Shown here piece by piece: positions 27,394 to 35,878 of a DNA stretch of 64,000 nucleotides. The DNA is from RGIG4140 sp045638265 (lineage in GTDB: Bacteria; Pseudomonadota; Alphaproteobacteria; CAAHEQ01; UBA3637): NCBI GenBank assembly GCA_045638265.1, contig JAZUBA010000044.1:273004-337003 (forward strand). Reading direction: 5' to 3'. The notes beneath the pieces are model-generated. The model saw only the letters and a program-made list of their open reading frames with translations, did no database searches and was not told the DNA's origin. How positions within the stretch are numbered: position 1 is the stretch's first letter; each line of letters starts with the position of its first letter. The translations under genes were made by a program, and so were the position numbers.

Positions 27394-28236
27394 CTAATGT
27401 AATAAATTTAAAATATTGATAATAACGGAACGCAAATCTTTGCGATGAACAACTTGGTCAATCATACCATGCTCCAACAAATAACTGGATTGTTGGAAAT
27501 TAGCAGGCAATTTTTCACGAACAATTTGTTCAATAACCCGCTTACCGGCAAAACCGATAGCAGCCCCCGGTTCAGCCAAAGCAACATCTCCCAACATAGC
27601 AAAAGAGGCTGTAACACCACCCATTGTCGGATCAGATAAAACCGTAATATACGGTAATTTTTTCGGTTTTAACTTTTTAACGGCAATTGTTGTTCGTGCC
27701 ATTTGCATCAACGAAAGCATCCCCTCCTGCATACGGGCACCACCGGAAGCAGGCACTAAAATCAAAGCAGCTTCTTGCAACAAGGCTAACTGTGAAGCCG
27801 TAACAATAGCTTCTCCGACAGCTGTTCCCATTGACCCACCCATAAAGGAAAAATCAAACACACCCACAACAGCCGGATGACCACCAATTAAACCATGAGC
27901 AACAACAATGGCATCTTCTTGTTTTGTTTTTTTCCGTGCTTTTTTGAGCCGTTCGGTGTATTTTTCCAAATCCGCAAATTTTAACGGATCTTCTTTCACT
28001 TTCGGTAATTGAATTAATGTATATTCTTGATTGTCAAACAACAAATCCATCCGTTTTAAAACAGGCAACCGAAAGTGATAATCACAATACGGACATACAA
28101 AATCCGCTTTTTCTATTTCGGCATGATAAAGCATCGCCCCACACGTCGGACATCTATCCCAATAATTATTGGGAATTTCTTTTTGCGTTGCTGCAACCTT
28201 AACGGTCGGACGCGTGAGACGACTCAGCCAACTCAT
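27394..28236 (-). CDS. accD: Acetyl-CoA carboxylase carboxyltransferase beta subunit
   Basis: 280 residues. The N-terminal zinc ribbon is CPTCGAMLYHAEIEKADFVCPYC with CxxC pairs at about residues 29-32 and 48-51. The carboxyltransferase fold holds 'GGHPAVVGVFDFSFMGGSMG', 'ASGGARMQEGMLSLMQMA' and 'ITVLSDPTMGGVTASFAMLGD'. It pairs with AccA, not in the window, to make malonyl-CoA for fatty acid synthesis. It begins 3 bases downstream of ihfB, an unusual partner; accD is more often next to folC or trpA. Confidence 0.96.
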   Translation of the reverse strand: MSWLSRLTRPTVKVAATQKEIPNNYWDRCPTCGAMLYHAEIEKADFVCPYCDYHFRLPVLKRMDLLFDNQEYTLIQLPKVKEDPLKFADLEKYTERLKKARKKTKQEDAIVVAHGLIGGHPAVVGVFDFSFMGGSMGTAVGEAIVTASQLALLQEAALILVPASGGARMQEGMLSLMQMARTTIAVKKLKPKKLPYITVLSDPTMGGVTASFAMLGDVALAEPGAAIGFAGKRVIEQIVREKLPANFQQSSYLLEHGMIDQVVHRKDLRSVIINILNLLH

Positions 28237-28238
28237 AT

Positions 28239-28523
28239 TTAACCTGCCTTTTTATTCAAAGCATCATTAATTGATTTACCAGCTTTAAAGAATGGTACTT
28301 TTTTAGCTGCAACTTGTACTTTTTCACCTGTTTTCGGGTTACGACCCAAACGAGATTGACGGCTACGAACAGACAAAACACCAAAACCACGCAATTCAAC
28401 ACGGTTACCTTTAATTAAAGCTTTTGAGATTTCATCAAAAACTGTTGTAACAACACGTTCAGCATCTTGTTTGTTCAAGTTTGTTTTTTCAGACAATTTT
28501 GTAATTAATTCTGATTTAATCAT
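28239..28523 (-). CDS. ihfB: Integration host factor beta-type / HU-family DNA-binding protein
   Basis: 94 residues. 'MIKSELITKLSEKTNL' and 'VELRGFGVLSVRSRQSRLGRNPKTGEKVQV' followed by 'KKVPFFKAGKSIND' match the DNABII family; the KSELI start and the RGFG..S..xR pattern favour IHF-beta over HU. The Pro of 'GRNPKTG' is the DNA-intercalating tip. It bends DNA as a nucleoid protein, probably as a heterodimer with an IhfA not seen here. It is the first gene of an ihfB-accD pair, 3 bases apart, and an AAAGGAAT ribosome site precedes the ATG. Confidence 0.92.
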   Translation of the reverse strand: MIKSELITKLSEKTNLNKQDAERVVTTVFDEISKALIKGNRVELRGFGVLSVRSRQSRLGRNPKTGEKVQVAAKKVPFFKAGKSINDALNKKAG

Positions 28524-28560
28524 CGCTTATTCCTTTCCTAAATATAAATACGATATAGGT

Positions 28561-28593
28561 TTTCTATCTTTTTTTTAGTAAAATGTCAAGTAC
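28561..28593 (-). promoter_or_regulatory. Candidate promoter of ihfB-accD
   Basis: A consensus -35 TTGACA (28589-28584 on the minus strand) and a weaker TAGAAA 17 bases further on. The 12-mer GTACTTGACATT around the -35 box is identical to the one at the rpmJ promoter (62259-62270). Confidence 0.45.
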
Positions 28594-28635
28594 AAATTTA
28601 TTACTTTTTTGTGACGAACAAAGCTTTTGAAAACT

Positions 28636-29562
28636 TTATTCGTCCTCATTTTTAAATTTTGCCAAATCTAATTCCAAAATAAAGCCTTTGCCGTATGTCC
28701 TACCGACTTTTTCAACATATTGCTTATCCCAATCCATAAATTGAGCCATCATATCAATGATATCCAACCCGATTGATTTTCTATGGGCAAAAAACATATA
28801 CTGACGACGTATCTGATGAAACTGATGTAATTGTGAACGGGAATTAATTTGCAACGCAAAGCTATCCGTTGCATCTGCCAAAGACTCAAATTCTAACGGC
28901 TGATAAGCTTCTTCCTTTATCCAACCATATTCACCATAAATTGATTTTTGATTTTTTTGTCCCCAATCAGTATACCAAATAGCCTGCACAACGGCAATGG
29001 ATGGCGGAATAATATCTACTTTTTCAATCAACTCCTGTAATTGACCTTCCCGTTTTTTCTTAGTAAAGACATCGTATTTTTGCACAAGCATATTAAAAAA
29101 TGCTTCTTCTTCGGGCGTCCATGCCATCTGCCATAAAAACTTTTCCTGTAACCGGATAAGACGTTTCTTTTCGGCTTTAATTTTTTCATTTGTCCGCAAA
29201 ATCAAAGCTGTTATAATTTTCATAAACAATGTTTTGTCTTCATTGTTACGAATTTGCCAATCGGGTGGTAATTCTTCAATAAACACTCTCGGAATTTGCA
29301 CCATATTAATTCCATGATAAATTTCTTCCACCTCAGCCTGTGTTTTCGGACGAACCATTTTTTCAGGATAAACTTTATCCGGCGGAATAGGTTTCAAATC
29401 TGGCAATTCAGATTTTATCACTTGTTCTTCTGTATGCACATTACTAACCGTCGGTGTTTTTTGGGTCGCACCTAACCAATATTTTTGAACAACGAAACTG
29501 GCAACAACCAAAGCCGTTATCCCACAAAAAAACAATAATCTGACTGATGTTGATTTCTTCAT
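28636..29562 (-). CDS. Bax-like glucosaminidase-family protein, catalytic Glu apparently lost
   Basis: 308 residues with one N-terminal membrane helix (about 8-28). 'VQIPRVFIEELPPDWQ', 'TALILRTNEKIKAEKKRL' and 'IIPPSIAVVQAIWYTDWGQ' follow the order of Bax-type proteins, which belong to the mannosyl-glycoprotein endo-beta-N-acetylglucosaminidase fold that cuts peptidoglycan. In relatives the key segment is 'AQAxxESGWG', with Glu as catalytic acid. Here it is 'VQAIWYTDWG', so the Glu is Tyr. 'FGQWTW' is also changed (IYGEYGW). It may therefore bind but not cut glycan. It is 4 bases after murJ and so cotranscribed with that lipid II flippase. Confidence 0.72.
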   Translation of the reverse strand: MKKSTSVRLLFFCGITALVVASFVVQKYWLGATQKTPTVSNVHTEEQVIKSELPDLKPIPPDKVYPEKMVRPKTQAEVEEIYHGINMVQIPRVFIEELPPDWQIRNNEDKTLFMKIITALILRTNEKIKAEKKRLIRLQEKFLWQMAWTPEEEAFFNMLVQKYDVFTKKKREGQLQELIEKVDIIPPSIAVVQAIWYTDWGQKNQKSIYGEYGWIKEEAYQPLEFESLADATDSFALQINSRSQLHQFHQIRRQYMFFAHRKSIGLDIIDMMAQFMDWDKQYVEKVGRTYGKGFILELDLAKFKNEDE

Positions 29563-29566
29563 TTTT

Positions 29567-31156
29567 TTATCCTTTTCGTTTTGTTCGTAAAAATGCTTTT
29601 AATTCACTTAAACGAATACTCTTTGTTAAAATAACGGCTCCGCCAAACACAACCATAGCACTCCCGATAAGCGCAAACAATAAGATTGCAGACAAAACAG
29701 ATGATTCTTTTATCCAATCAGGGAAAACAATATTTAATCCCCATCTGCCCAATAATAAGAAAGCACACATGCAGGCACAGGAAAGCAAAATTCTCGGCAA
29801 TCGCCAACGAAACAAATCATCTGCTGATACCAATCCTTTTTTATAAAGTCGTATTAAATATTGGCAAGCATTCACCCAAACGGTTATCCCTGTTGCCAAT
29901 GCTATCCCTAAATATCCCCAAAACTGCATAAATGTTAAAGCCAAAACAGCATTTAACACAACACCGACAACAGCTATTTTTACAGGCGTAGATGTATCGC
30001 CACGAGCATAGAAAAAAGGCGATAAAGTTTTCGTCATCATATATGCCGGCAATCCAATAGAAAACACCATTAACGCATAAGCTGTTCTAACCGAATCAGA
30101 GGCTGTAAATGCACCTCGTTCAAATAATATTCGAACAATCGGTTCTGCCAAACAAATTAAACCGACAAAAGAAGCAACAGACATTGCCAATGATATTTCC
30201 AACGCTCTGTTCAGTTGTATATTTGCCTCCTTAATTTCATTTAATTTAATATGTTTAGACAACACAGGCAACAACGCCGTTCCGATAGCCGTTCCGATAA
30301 TGCCGATAGGCAGTTGAAATAAATGGTGTGCATAATTCAACCATGAAATCGCCCCTGCTCCGACAAACGACACAAATAATGTGTCAAAAAACAGATTAAT
30401 CTGATACACACCTGAACCCAACACGCCCGGCGCCATTTTGCGCAACAATGTTTTCACACCTTTGGATAAATGAAACAATGCTTTTATCGGATTCACCAGA
30501 CCGATAGTCAAACCTGCTTTTTTAATATGGTATCCCAAAAAAACAAATTCAATTACACCGGCAATCAAAACACCATACGACAATGCATATGCCGGTGCAT
30601 ACGGATTAGTAATAAAGGGCGTTATAACAAACAAAGACAATATCATTACAATATTTAATATTGTCGGTGTAAAAGCCGCAGCCCAAAAACGACCAACTGA
30701 ATTAAGCATTCCTGAAAAAAGAGATACCAAAGATACAAACAACAAAAACGGAAATGTAATACGACTTAACTCTGTTGTTAACGCCATTTTTCCATCTATG
30801 GCATCAAATCCGGGAGCCAACAAAAACATCAGATTCGGCATTAAAACTTCCATCACCAATGTAAAAATCAGCAAAATATAAAATAAAAAGCTAAAAACAG
30901 AACGGGCAAAACAACGGGCATGATTTTGTCCTTTGGTGTGTAATTGTTCGGATAACAACGGTACAAAGGCAACATTTAACGTTCCCTCAGCGAATAAACT
31001 TCTAAATAGATTTGGAAAACGCAAAGCCACAAAAAAAGCATCAGCCATCATACTTGCCCCTAAAAAACGGGCAATCAAAATATCTCGGACAAATCCTATA
31101 ACACGACTGACAGCTGTCCCTCCACCGACAGTCATTACTGATTTTATAAAAGACAT
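29567..31156 (-). CDS. murJ: Lipid II flippase
   Basis: 529 residues with about 14 membrane helices. The N-terminus 'SFIKSVMTVGGGTAVSRVIGFVRDILIARFLGA' and 'AFFVALRFPNLFRSLFAEGTLNVAFVPL' are the MurJ/MviN signature, including the Arg residues of the central cavity. It moves lipid-linked peptidoglycan precursor across the inner membrane. The ATG at 31156 is chosen to match family starts; a longer form from 31180 would add eight residues, and neither has a strong ribosome site. The Bax-like gene follows after 4 bases. Confidence 0.95.
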   Translation of the reverse strand: MSFIKSVMTVGGGTAVSRVIGFVRDILIARFLGASMMADAFFVALRFPNLFRSLFAEGTLNVAFVPLLSEQLHTKGQNHARCFARSVFSFLFYILLIFTLVMEVLMPNLMFLLAPGFDAIDGKMALTTELSRITFPFLLFVSLVSLFSGMLNSVGRFWAAAFTPTILNIVMILSLFVITPFITNPYAPAYALSYGVLIAGVIEFVFLGYHIKKAGLTIGLVNPIKALFHLSKGVKTLLRKMAPGVLGSGVYQINLFFDTLFVSFVGAGAISWLNYAHHLFQLPIGIIGTAIGTALLPVLSKHIKLNEIKEANIQLNRALEISLAMSVASFVGLICLAEPIVRILFERGAFTASDSVRTAYALMVFSIGLPAYMMTKTLSPFFYARGDTSTPVKIAVVGVVLNAVLALTFMQFWGYLGIALATGITVWVNACQYLIRLYKKGLVSADDLFRWRLPRILLSCACMCAFLLLGRWGLNIVFPDWIKESSVLSAILLFALIGSAMVVFGGAVILTKSIRLSELKAFLRTKRKG

Positions 31157-31268
31157 AATGTCAGTATAAATGAAATACATTTTATTTACAAGATAAAAAA
31201 TTACTTTCTTTTTTTTAAATTATATGTATAATAGCAAAAATTTTAATTTTAACTGAAAGGATTATTTT

Positions 31269-32216
31269 ATGAGTACAGCATTTATTTTTCCGGGACAAGG
31301 CTCTCAAAGCATTGGTATGGGCAAGGATTTATATGATAATTTCAGCATTGCCAAAGAAGTTTTTGAAGAAGTCAATGATGCTTTAAATTTCAATTTGTCG
31401 GCTTTAATGTTTGAAGGTGATTCGGCTGAATTAACACAAACAGAAAACGCTCAACCGGCAATTATGAGTGTCAGCATGGCCGTTGTTAAAATTTTAGAAC
31501 AAGAAACTGGTCGAAAAATTAATGAATTAGCAGACTGTGTTGCCGGACATTCATTAGGCGAATATAGTGCTTTATGTGCTTCAGGTGCATTAAGCGTTGC
31601 TGATACGGCTCGCTTATTGCGTACACGTGGTTTAGCTATGAAAAAAGCTGCTGACGTTGCCCCAGGTGCTATGGCTGCTGTTTTAGGATTAGATATGAAG
31701 CAAGTATCTAAAATCGTTATGGAAGCAACAGATGATAAAGAATTGTGCGTTATTGCCAATGACAACTGTCCCGGTCAAATCGTTATCAGCGGACACAACG
31801 GTGCGATTGATAAAGCAATTGCAGCCGCTTTGACAGAAGGCGCAAAAAAAGCATTAAAATTACCGGTATCAGGAGCATTCCACTGCCCGTTAATGCAATC
31901 AGCATCCGAAGAAATGCAAGCTGTTTTATCACAAATTGAACTCAAAAAACCACTCGTTCCCGTTGTTGCCAACATTACGGCAGAATTTGAACAAAATCCG
32001 GAACGAATCAAAGAGTTATTAGTTGCACAAGTTACCGGTTCCGTTCGTTGGACCGAATCGGTTGAATATATGGTTTCCAAAGGGATTACGGATTTTGTTG
32101 AATGCGGTAACGGTAAAGTATTGTGCGGTTTAATCAAACGCATTAATGGTGATGCCCGTTCAATCGCTGTCGGTAATAAAGACGGTGTTTCACAAGGTCT
32201 TGCCTTTTTAGGTTAA
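31269..32216 (+). CDS. fabD: Malonyl-CoA:ACP transacylase
   Basis: 315 residues. 'FIFPGQGSQSIGMGKDLY' at the start, the nucleophile elbow GHSLGEYSAL with the catalytic Ser near residue 97, and 'LPVSGAFHCPLM' with the catalytic His near 205. 'FVECGNGKVLCGLIKRI' is the typical C-terminal region. It loads malonyl groups onto ACP for fatty acid synthesis. The ATG follows GAAAGGA. An extended -10 (TGTATAAT, 31225-31232) lies upstream. The downstream envelope protein gene starts 21 bases after the stop. Confidence 0.95.
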   Translation: MSTAFIFPGQGSQSIGMGKDLYDNFSIAKEVFEEVNDALNFNLSALMFEGDSAELTQTENAQPAIMSVSMAVVKILEQETGRKINELADCVAGHSLGEYSALCASGALSVADTARLLRTRGLAMKKAADVAPGAMAAVLGLDMKQVSKIVMEATDDKELCVIANDNCPGQIVISGHNGAIDKAIAAALTEGAKKALKLPVSGAFHCPLMQSASEEMQAVLSQIELKKPLVPVVANITAEFEQNPERIKELLVAQVTGSVRWTESVEYMVSKGITDFVECGNGKVLCGLIKRINGDARSIAVGNKDGVSQGLAFLG

Positions 32217-32237
32217 ATCTGACAAACAGGAAAAGAA

Positions 32238-32879
32238 ATGCGTTTTTGGTTAAAATTAACAGGAATATTGTTGACTGTTGTTGTAACGATGACTCTTGTA
32301 TCATGGGGTATTCACACATTGATTGCGCATCGGGTTATACAAGAAATACCGAATCAACTCAAACGCATTTCCCCTGCTATGGCACAAATCAATTATGATG
32401 GCGTGTTATCGGAAAATTGTTTGTTTAAGATTTGTTTAAAGGCTGAAAATGTACAAATAATCATTCCGCAATCAAAACAAACGCCTCTTTATTTCGGTAC
32501 ACTAACGGTCCAAAAAAGTTTATTCAGCGGATATTATATCCAAACAAAAACTTCTTCTCAAAACAATGTTTCTCCCTCTGCAATATACGTTGATTTAAAC
32601 ACAACGGGAACCTTATATCATTGGCAAATTGAACAGTTAAATTTAGCACAAAAGCAATTTAAAGCCGAACTGAACGGTTCAGTGGATGTCTTGGGCAAAG
32701 CTTTAAAACTGCAAGGAAAAAGCCTTAAACTAGCCACATTTGTTAAACAATTCATTCCCCCTGATTTAGGATTTATGGCAAATCTGATTTTATCCAATGA
32801 TTGGCAGGATATTTTTATTCGCTCGGATGAAAATTACATTCGCATTCAGGATATTCCGGTTATACCTAATCCTTTTTAA
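32238..32879 (+). CDS. Membrane-anchored periplasmic protein of unknown function (DUF2125-like)
   Basis: 213 residues. One N-terminal membrane helix (about 7-29) is followed by a beta-rich domain with 'INYDGVLSENCLFKICLKAENVQIIIP', 'LYFGTLTVQKSLFSGYYIQT' and 'AELNGSVDVLGKALKLQGKSL'. This pattern recalls short DUF2125 or AsmA-like envelope proteins of Alphaproteobacteria, though the match is loose. Two cysteines close together (CLFKIC) could form a disulfide. It follows fabD with a 21-base gap and its own ribosome site (CAGGAAAAG). Confidence 0.6.
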   Translation: MRFWLKLTGILLTVVVTMTLVSWGIHTLIAHRVIQEIPNQLKRISPAMAQINYDGVLSENCLFKICLKAENVQIIIPQSKQTPLYFGTLTVQKSLFSGYYIQTKTSSQNNVSPSAIYVDLNTTGTLYHWQIEQLNLAQKQFKAELNGSVDVLGKALKLQGKSLKLATFVKQFIPPDLGFMANLILSNDWQDIFIRSDENYIRIQDIPVIPNPF

Positions 32880-32918
32880 TGGAATTAAAATAATTATTAT
32901 TCAAATTTATATCCCTCA

Positions 32919-32954
32919 TAAAAAAAGTGTTCGCAAAAACGAACACTTTTCTTT
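32919..32954. terminator. Bidirectional terminator between the 32238 gene and rubrerythrin
   Basis: An 11-bp perfect stem (AAAAGTGTTCG / CGAACACTTTT) with a six-base loop and T-runs on both strands, between converging genes. Confidence 0.85.
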
Positions 32955-32977
32955 TCAACATAAGGGCAATTTTTAGC

Positions 32978-33523
32978 TTAATAATTTTCAGCTTTAATTT
33001 GGAAGTAAGCTTTCGGATGAACACAAACCGGACAAACTTCAGGAGCTTTTTTACCGATAACGATATGTCCACAGTTACCGCATTGCCAAATCATATCACC
33101 TTCACGAGAGAAGACCAAACCGTTTTCAACGTTTGATAATAATTTACGATAACGTTCTTCGTGTTCTTTTTCAATTTTACCAACCATATCAAACAAATTA
33201 GCAATATGTGTAAAGCCTTCTTCACGAGCTGTTTCAGCCATACCGGCATACATATCTGTCCATTCGTAATTTTCACCAGCTGCAGCATCTGCTAAATTTT
33301 CAGCTGTTGAAGGAATATCACCATCATGCAATAATTTAAACCAAATTTTAGCATGTTCTTTTTCGTTAGCAGCTGTTTCTTCAAAAATATTAGCGATTTG
33401 AACATAACCTTCTTTTTTGGCTTTGGCAGCATAATATGTATATTTATTACGAGCTTGAGATTCGCCAGCAAAAGCTGCCCATAAATTAGCTTCTGTTTTT
33501 GTTCCTTTTAAAGATTTTGTCAT
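32978..33523 (-). CDS. rbr: Rubrerythrin
   Basis: 181 residues. The diiron four-helix domain has 'AAFAGESQARNKYTYYA', 'EETAANEKEHAKIW' and 'MVGKIEKEHEERY', giving the two ExxH pairs. The C-terminal rubredoxin domain has CGNCG and CPVC for one iron. It reduces hydrogen peroxide in the cytoplasm of anaerobes and microaerophiles. The ATG at 33523 overlaps the stop of the Fur-family gene (ATGA), so the regulator and its probable target form one operon. AAAGGAAA is the ribosome site. Confidence 0.95.
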   Translation of the reverse strand: MTKSLKGTKTEANLWAAFAGESQARNKYTYYAAKAKKEGYVQIANIFEETAANEKEHAKIWFKLLHDGDIPSTAENLADAAAGENYEWTDMYAGMAETAREEGFTHIANLFDMVGKIEKEHEERYRKLLSNVENGLVFSREGDMIWQCGNCGHIVIGKKAPEVCPVCVHPKAYFQIKAENY

Positions 33524-33909
33524 TTTTTGTTTTCCTTTCCTTGTTGATAACACACGGGACACTCCCCATAAAAAAGCAACGTATGTGTCTGAATATACTG
33601 ATATTTATCCTTTATATCATTTAACTCCTTCATATAAGGAATATCTGTATCCGACACTTTACCGCACTTTTGACAGACCAAATGGTAATGTTGTTCGCAA
33701 TTAAAATCGAAACAATCAGCACCGTTTGGAATCTCTATTTGATGTACTTTACCGATATTTACCAAAAATGTCAACCCCCTATAAACAGTCCCTTGACTGA
33801 CATTCGGACAACGCTCTCGAACATAATGATATATTTCCTGAGCTGTCGGATGATGAAGCATTTGGGTTGCTTCTTCTATTAGCTGTTTTTGTATTGTATT
33901 TCTATACAT
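33520..33909 (-). CDS. Fur-family regulator, PerR-like
   Basis: 129 residues from MYRNTIQKQLIEEATQ. The winged helix has 'HHPTAQEIYHYVRERCPNVSQGTVYRGLTFLVNIGKV', the dimer/metal domain has 'DCFDFNCEQHYHLVCQKCGKV', and CPVC follows near the C-terminus, giving two CxxC structural zinc sites. Coupling with rubrerythrin favours a PerR-like peroxide sensor over an iron regulator, but sequence alone does not settle this. The start at 33909 is preferred because a longer reading from 33936 would lie inside a repeated operator-like stretch. The 3' end overlaps rbr by 4 bases. Confidence 0.9.
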   Translation of the reverse strand: MYRNTIQKQLIEEATQMLHHPTAQEIYHYVRERCPNVSQGTVYRGLTFLVNIGKVHQIEIPNGADCFDFNCEQHYHLVCQKCGKVSDTDIPYMKELNDIKDKYQYIQTHTLLFYGECPVCYQQGKENKK

Positions 33910-33915
33910 TTTATT

Positions 33916-33972
33916 CTTATCAGTAATTATTATCAATAAGGAATTATTATCATATAAACTTTGTCATGTCAA
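33916..33972 (-). promoter_or_regulatory. Promoter with repeated operator-like boxes for the Fur-family/rubrerythrin operon
   Basis: On the minus strand a consensus -35 TTGACA (33972-33967) is followed after 17 bases by TAATAA. Overlapping and following this are two identical 11-mers, TGATAATAATT, 17 bases apart (33952-33942 and 33935-33925), and a third partial copy TGATAAG. Their AT-rich, GATAAT-based sequence resembles Fur/PerR boxes, which suggests autoregulation by the operon's first gene. Confidence 0.6.
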
Positions 33973-34012
33973 ATATAATTTTTAAAATTTTTATTTTTTT
34001 TGATAAATCCTC

Positions 34013-34041
34013 TTGACGTAAAACAATTTTAGGTGTAGATT
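34013..34041 (+). promoter_or_regulatory. Sigma70-like promoter of the SulP gene
   Basis: TTGACG (34013-34018), a 17-base spacer and TAGATT (34036-34041), 44 bases before the ATG. It diverges from the Fur-family promoter. Confidence 0.55.
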
Positions 34042-34085
34042 GCCCGACTTCAAAAACATATCTATTGATATACGAGGATTAGAAA

Positions 34086-35792
34086 ATGAAAAAATTATCA
34101 TGGGCATATCTTGTTTATTCCTATCGGAAACATTTTGTTCCGAAATTACAGGAAGTACTTAAAAAAAAATATACAGTAAAAGAATTCAAACGTGATTGCA
34201 TTGCTGCTTTAACTGTATCGGTTGTTTCCATTCCGTTAGCTATGGCATTGGCAATTGCATCAGGTGTAGAACCGGCACAAGGATTATACACAGCCATTAT
34301 TGCCGGTTTTTTAACAGCATTATTTGGTGGTTCACGTTATCAAATCGGGGGACCGACCGGAGCTTTTGTCGTTGTCATTTTTGGCATTATCAGTCAATAT
34401 GGTTATACCGCCTTATTAACAACAATGATTTTAGCCGGTTTAATCTTAATTATTGCCGGTATCTGTAAATTAGGAACGTATATTAAATATATTCCCTTCC
34501 CTGTTGTTACAGGATTCACAACCGGTATCGGTATTATTCTTATTTCGACACAAATAAAAGATTTGTTCGGGTTAACTATTAGTGAAGTACCGTCTGCTTT
34601 TATTCCGAAATGGGAATCCTATTTAACGCATATCAATACAACCAATTTATATGCCTTATGTATTACCATTTTAACATTTGTTCTTATTTTAGGCAGTAAA
34701 AAACTATTCCCGAAAAGCCCTGTTTATTTAATTGGTGTCATTGGTGCAACTTTAGCTGTTGTTCTATTCAAATTACCTGTTGAAACAATTGGTTCACAAT
34801 TTGGTGATTTACCCCGTTTCTTACCAATGCCGAAATTGGAATTCAGTTTTTCTTTAGCACTTCAAATGTTACCCAGTGCCTTTACCATTGCATTTTTGGC
34901 AGGGGTCGAATCATTATTAAGTGCCAAAGTTGTTGATGGTATGAGCGGTGACAACCACAACTCAAACGTGGAATTAATTGCACAAGGTATAGCTAATATC
35001 GGCTCTGCCTGTTTCAGTGGTATTCCGGCAACCGGTGCCATTGCCCGAACAGCAACCAATTTTAAAGCCCGTGCCTATTCACCTGTATCAGGTATATTAC
35101 AAGCCGTTTTCATCTTAATCTTTATGCTTTTACTTGGTTCTGTTGCCAAATATATTCCATTATCTTGTTTGGCAGTTGTACTTATTCTGATTGGCTGGAA
35201 TATGTTAGGATTGGAAAAAGTCTATAAATTATTAGGCGCACAAGCCGGCGATCGAAACACATTACTGGCAACATTACTATTGACGGTTTTTGTTGATTTA
35301 AACACTGCCATTTCTGTTGGTTTTGTCATGGCGGCCGTTATTTTTATGCATAGAATGAGTCATGAAATTGAAATTGAAACGGAAGAAAAAATGTCAAAAG
35401 AAATTTTCGGTGGCGAAAGTTTACCCGAAAATTTAACAGAACAAGGTGTTGTTGCTTTGCGTGTATCCGGACCATTATTCTTTGGTGGTGTCAATGAAAT
35501 ATCAAAATTTTTCAACCATATGCAAATCACCCCTCGTATATTGATTTTGCGTATGGGACAAGTTCCATTAGTTGATGCAAGCGGTGCTAATTTAATCGTG
35601 GAATTTATCCACAAGTTAGAAAAGAACAACACCAAGGTTATTTTATGTAACATCAAAAAACAACCTCGACGCATTTTACATAATACCTTCTTGCGTGAAA
35701 AACTGGATTGGCATACGATTTCAACAGCAAGTAATTATCAAAATGCCGTTAAAATGGCAAAACGTTATTTGCATAAATTACCGCAAAAATAG
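34086..35792 (+). CDS. SulP-family anion transporter with STAS domain
   Basis: 568 residues. The membrane domain carries 'FKRDCIAALTVSVVSIPLAMALAIASG', 'GLYTAIIAGFLTALFGGSRYQIGGPTGAFVVV' and 'AFLAGVESLLSAKVVDGMSGDNHNSNVELIAQGIANI', the SulP signature with the conserved Glu in the substrate core. The C-terminal STAS domain (about residues 445-560) has 'ILRMGQVPLVDASGANLIVEF'. SulP proteins move sulfate, bicarbonate or dicarboxylates with protons or sodium; the substrate cannot be read here. It is monocistronic, with an ATG after GAGGATTAG. Confidence 0.92.
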   Translation: MKKLSWAYLVYSYRKHFVPKLQEVLKKKYTVKEFKRDCIAALTVSVVSIPLAMALAIASGVEPAQGLYTAIIAGFLTALFGGSRYQIGGPTGAFVVVIFGIISQYGYTALLTTMILAGLILIIAGICKLGTYIKYIPFPVVTGFTTGIGIILISTQIKDLFGLTISEVPSAFIPKWESYLTHINTTNLYALCITILTFVLILGSKKLFPKSPVYLIGVIGATLAVVLFKLPVETIGSQFGDLPRFLPMPKLEFSFSLALQMLPSAFTIAFLAGVESLLSAKVVDGMSGDNHNSNVELIAQGIANIGSACFSGIPATGAIARTATNFKARAYSPVSGILQAVFILIFMLLLGSVAKYIPLSCLAVVLILIGWNMLGLEKVYKLLGAQAGDRNTLLATLLLTVFVDLNTAISVGFVMAAVIFMHRMSHEIEIETEEKMSKEIFGGESLPENLTEQGVVALRVSGPLFFGGVNEISKFFNHMQITPRILILRMGQVPLVDASGANLIVEFIHKLEKNNTKVILCNIKKQPRRILHNTFLREKLDWHTISTASNYQNAVKMAKRYLHKLPQK

Positions 35793-35822
35793 TATTCAAA
35801 TCAATAAACAAAACAACGCTCC

Positions 35823-35851
35823 TTTACAAAAAACAAAAAGTATGATATACT
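35823..35851 (+). promoter_or_regulatory. Sigma70-like promoter of the NAD kinase-like gene
   Basis: TTTACA (35823-35828), a 17-base spacer and TATACT (35846-35851), 29 bases before the ATG. Confidence 0.6.
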
Positions 35852-35878
35852 TGTTTTTCTGAAAAGGAGTGTTTTTTT

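Noticed and set aside
33910..33936. Longer start of the Fur-family regulator at 33936
   Set aside because: It lies inside the operator-like repeats, and the resulting nine residues do not match the family.
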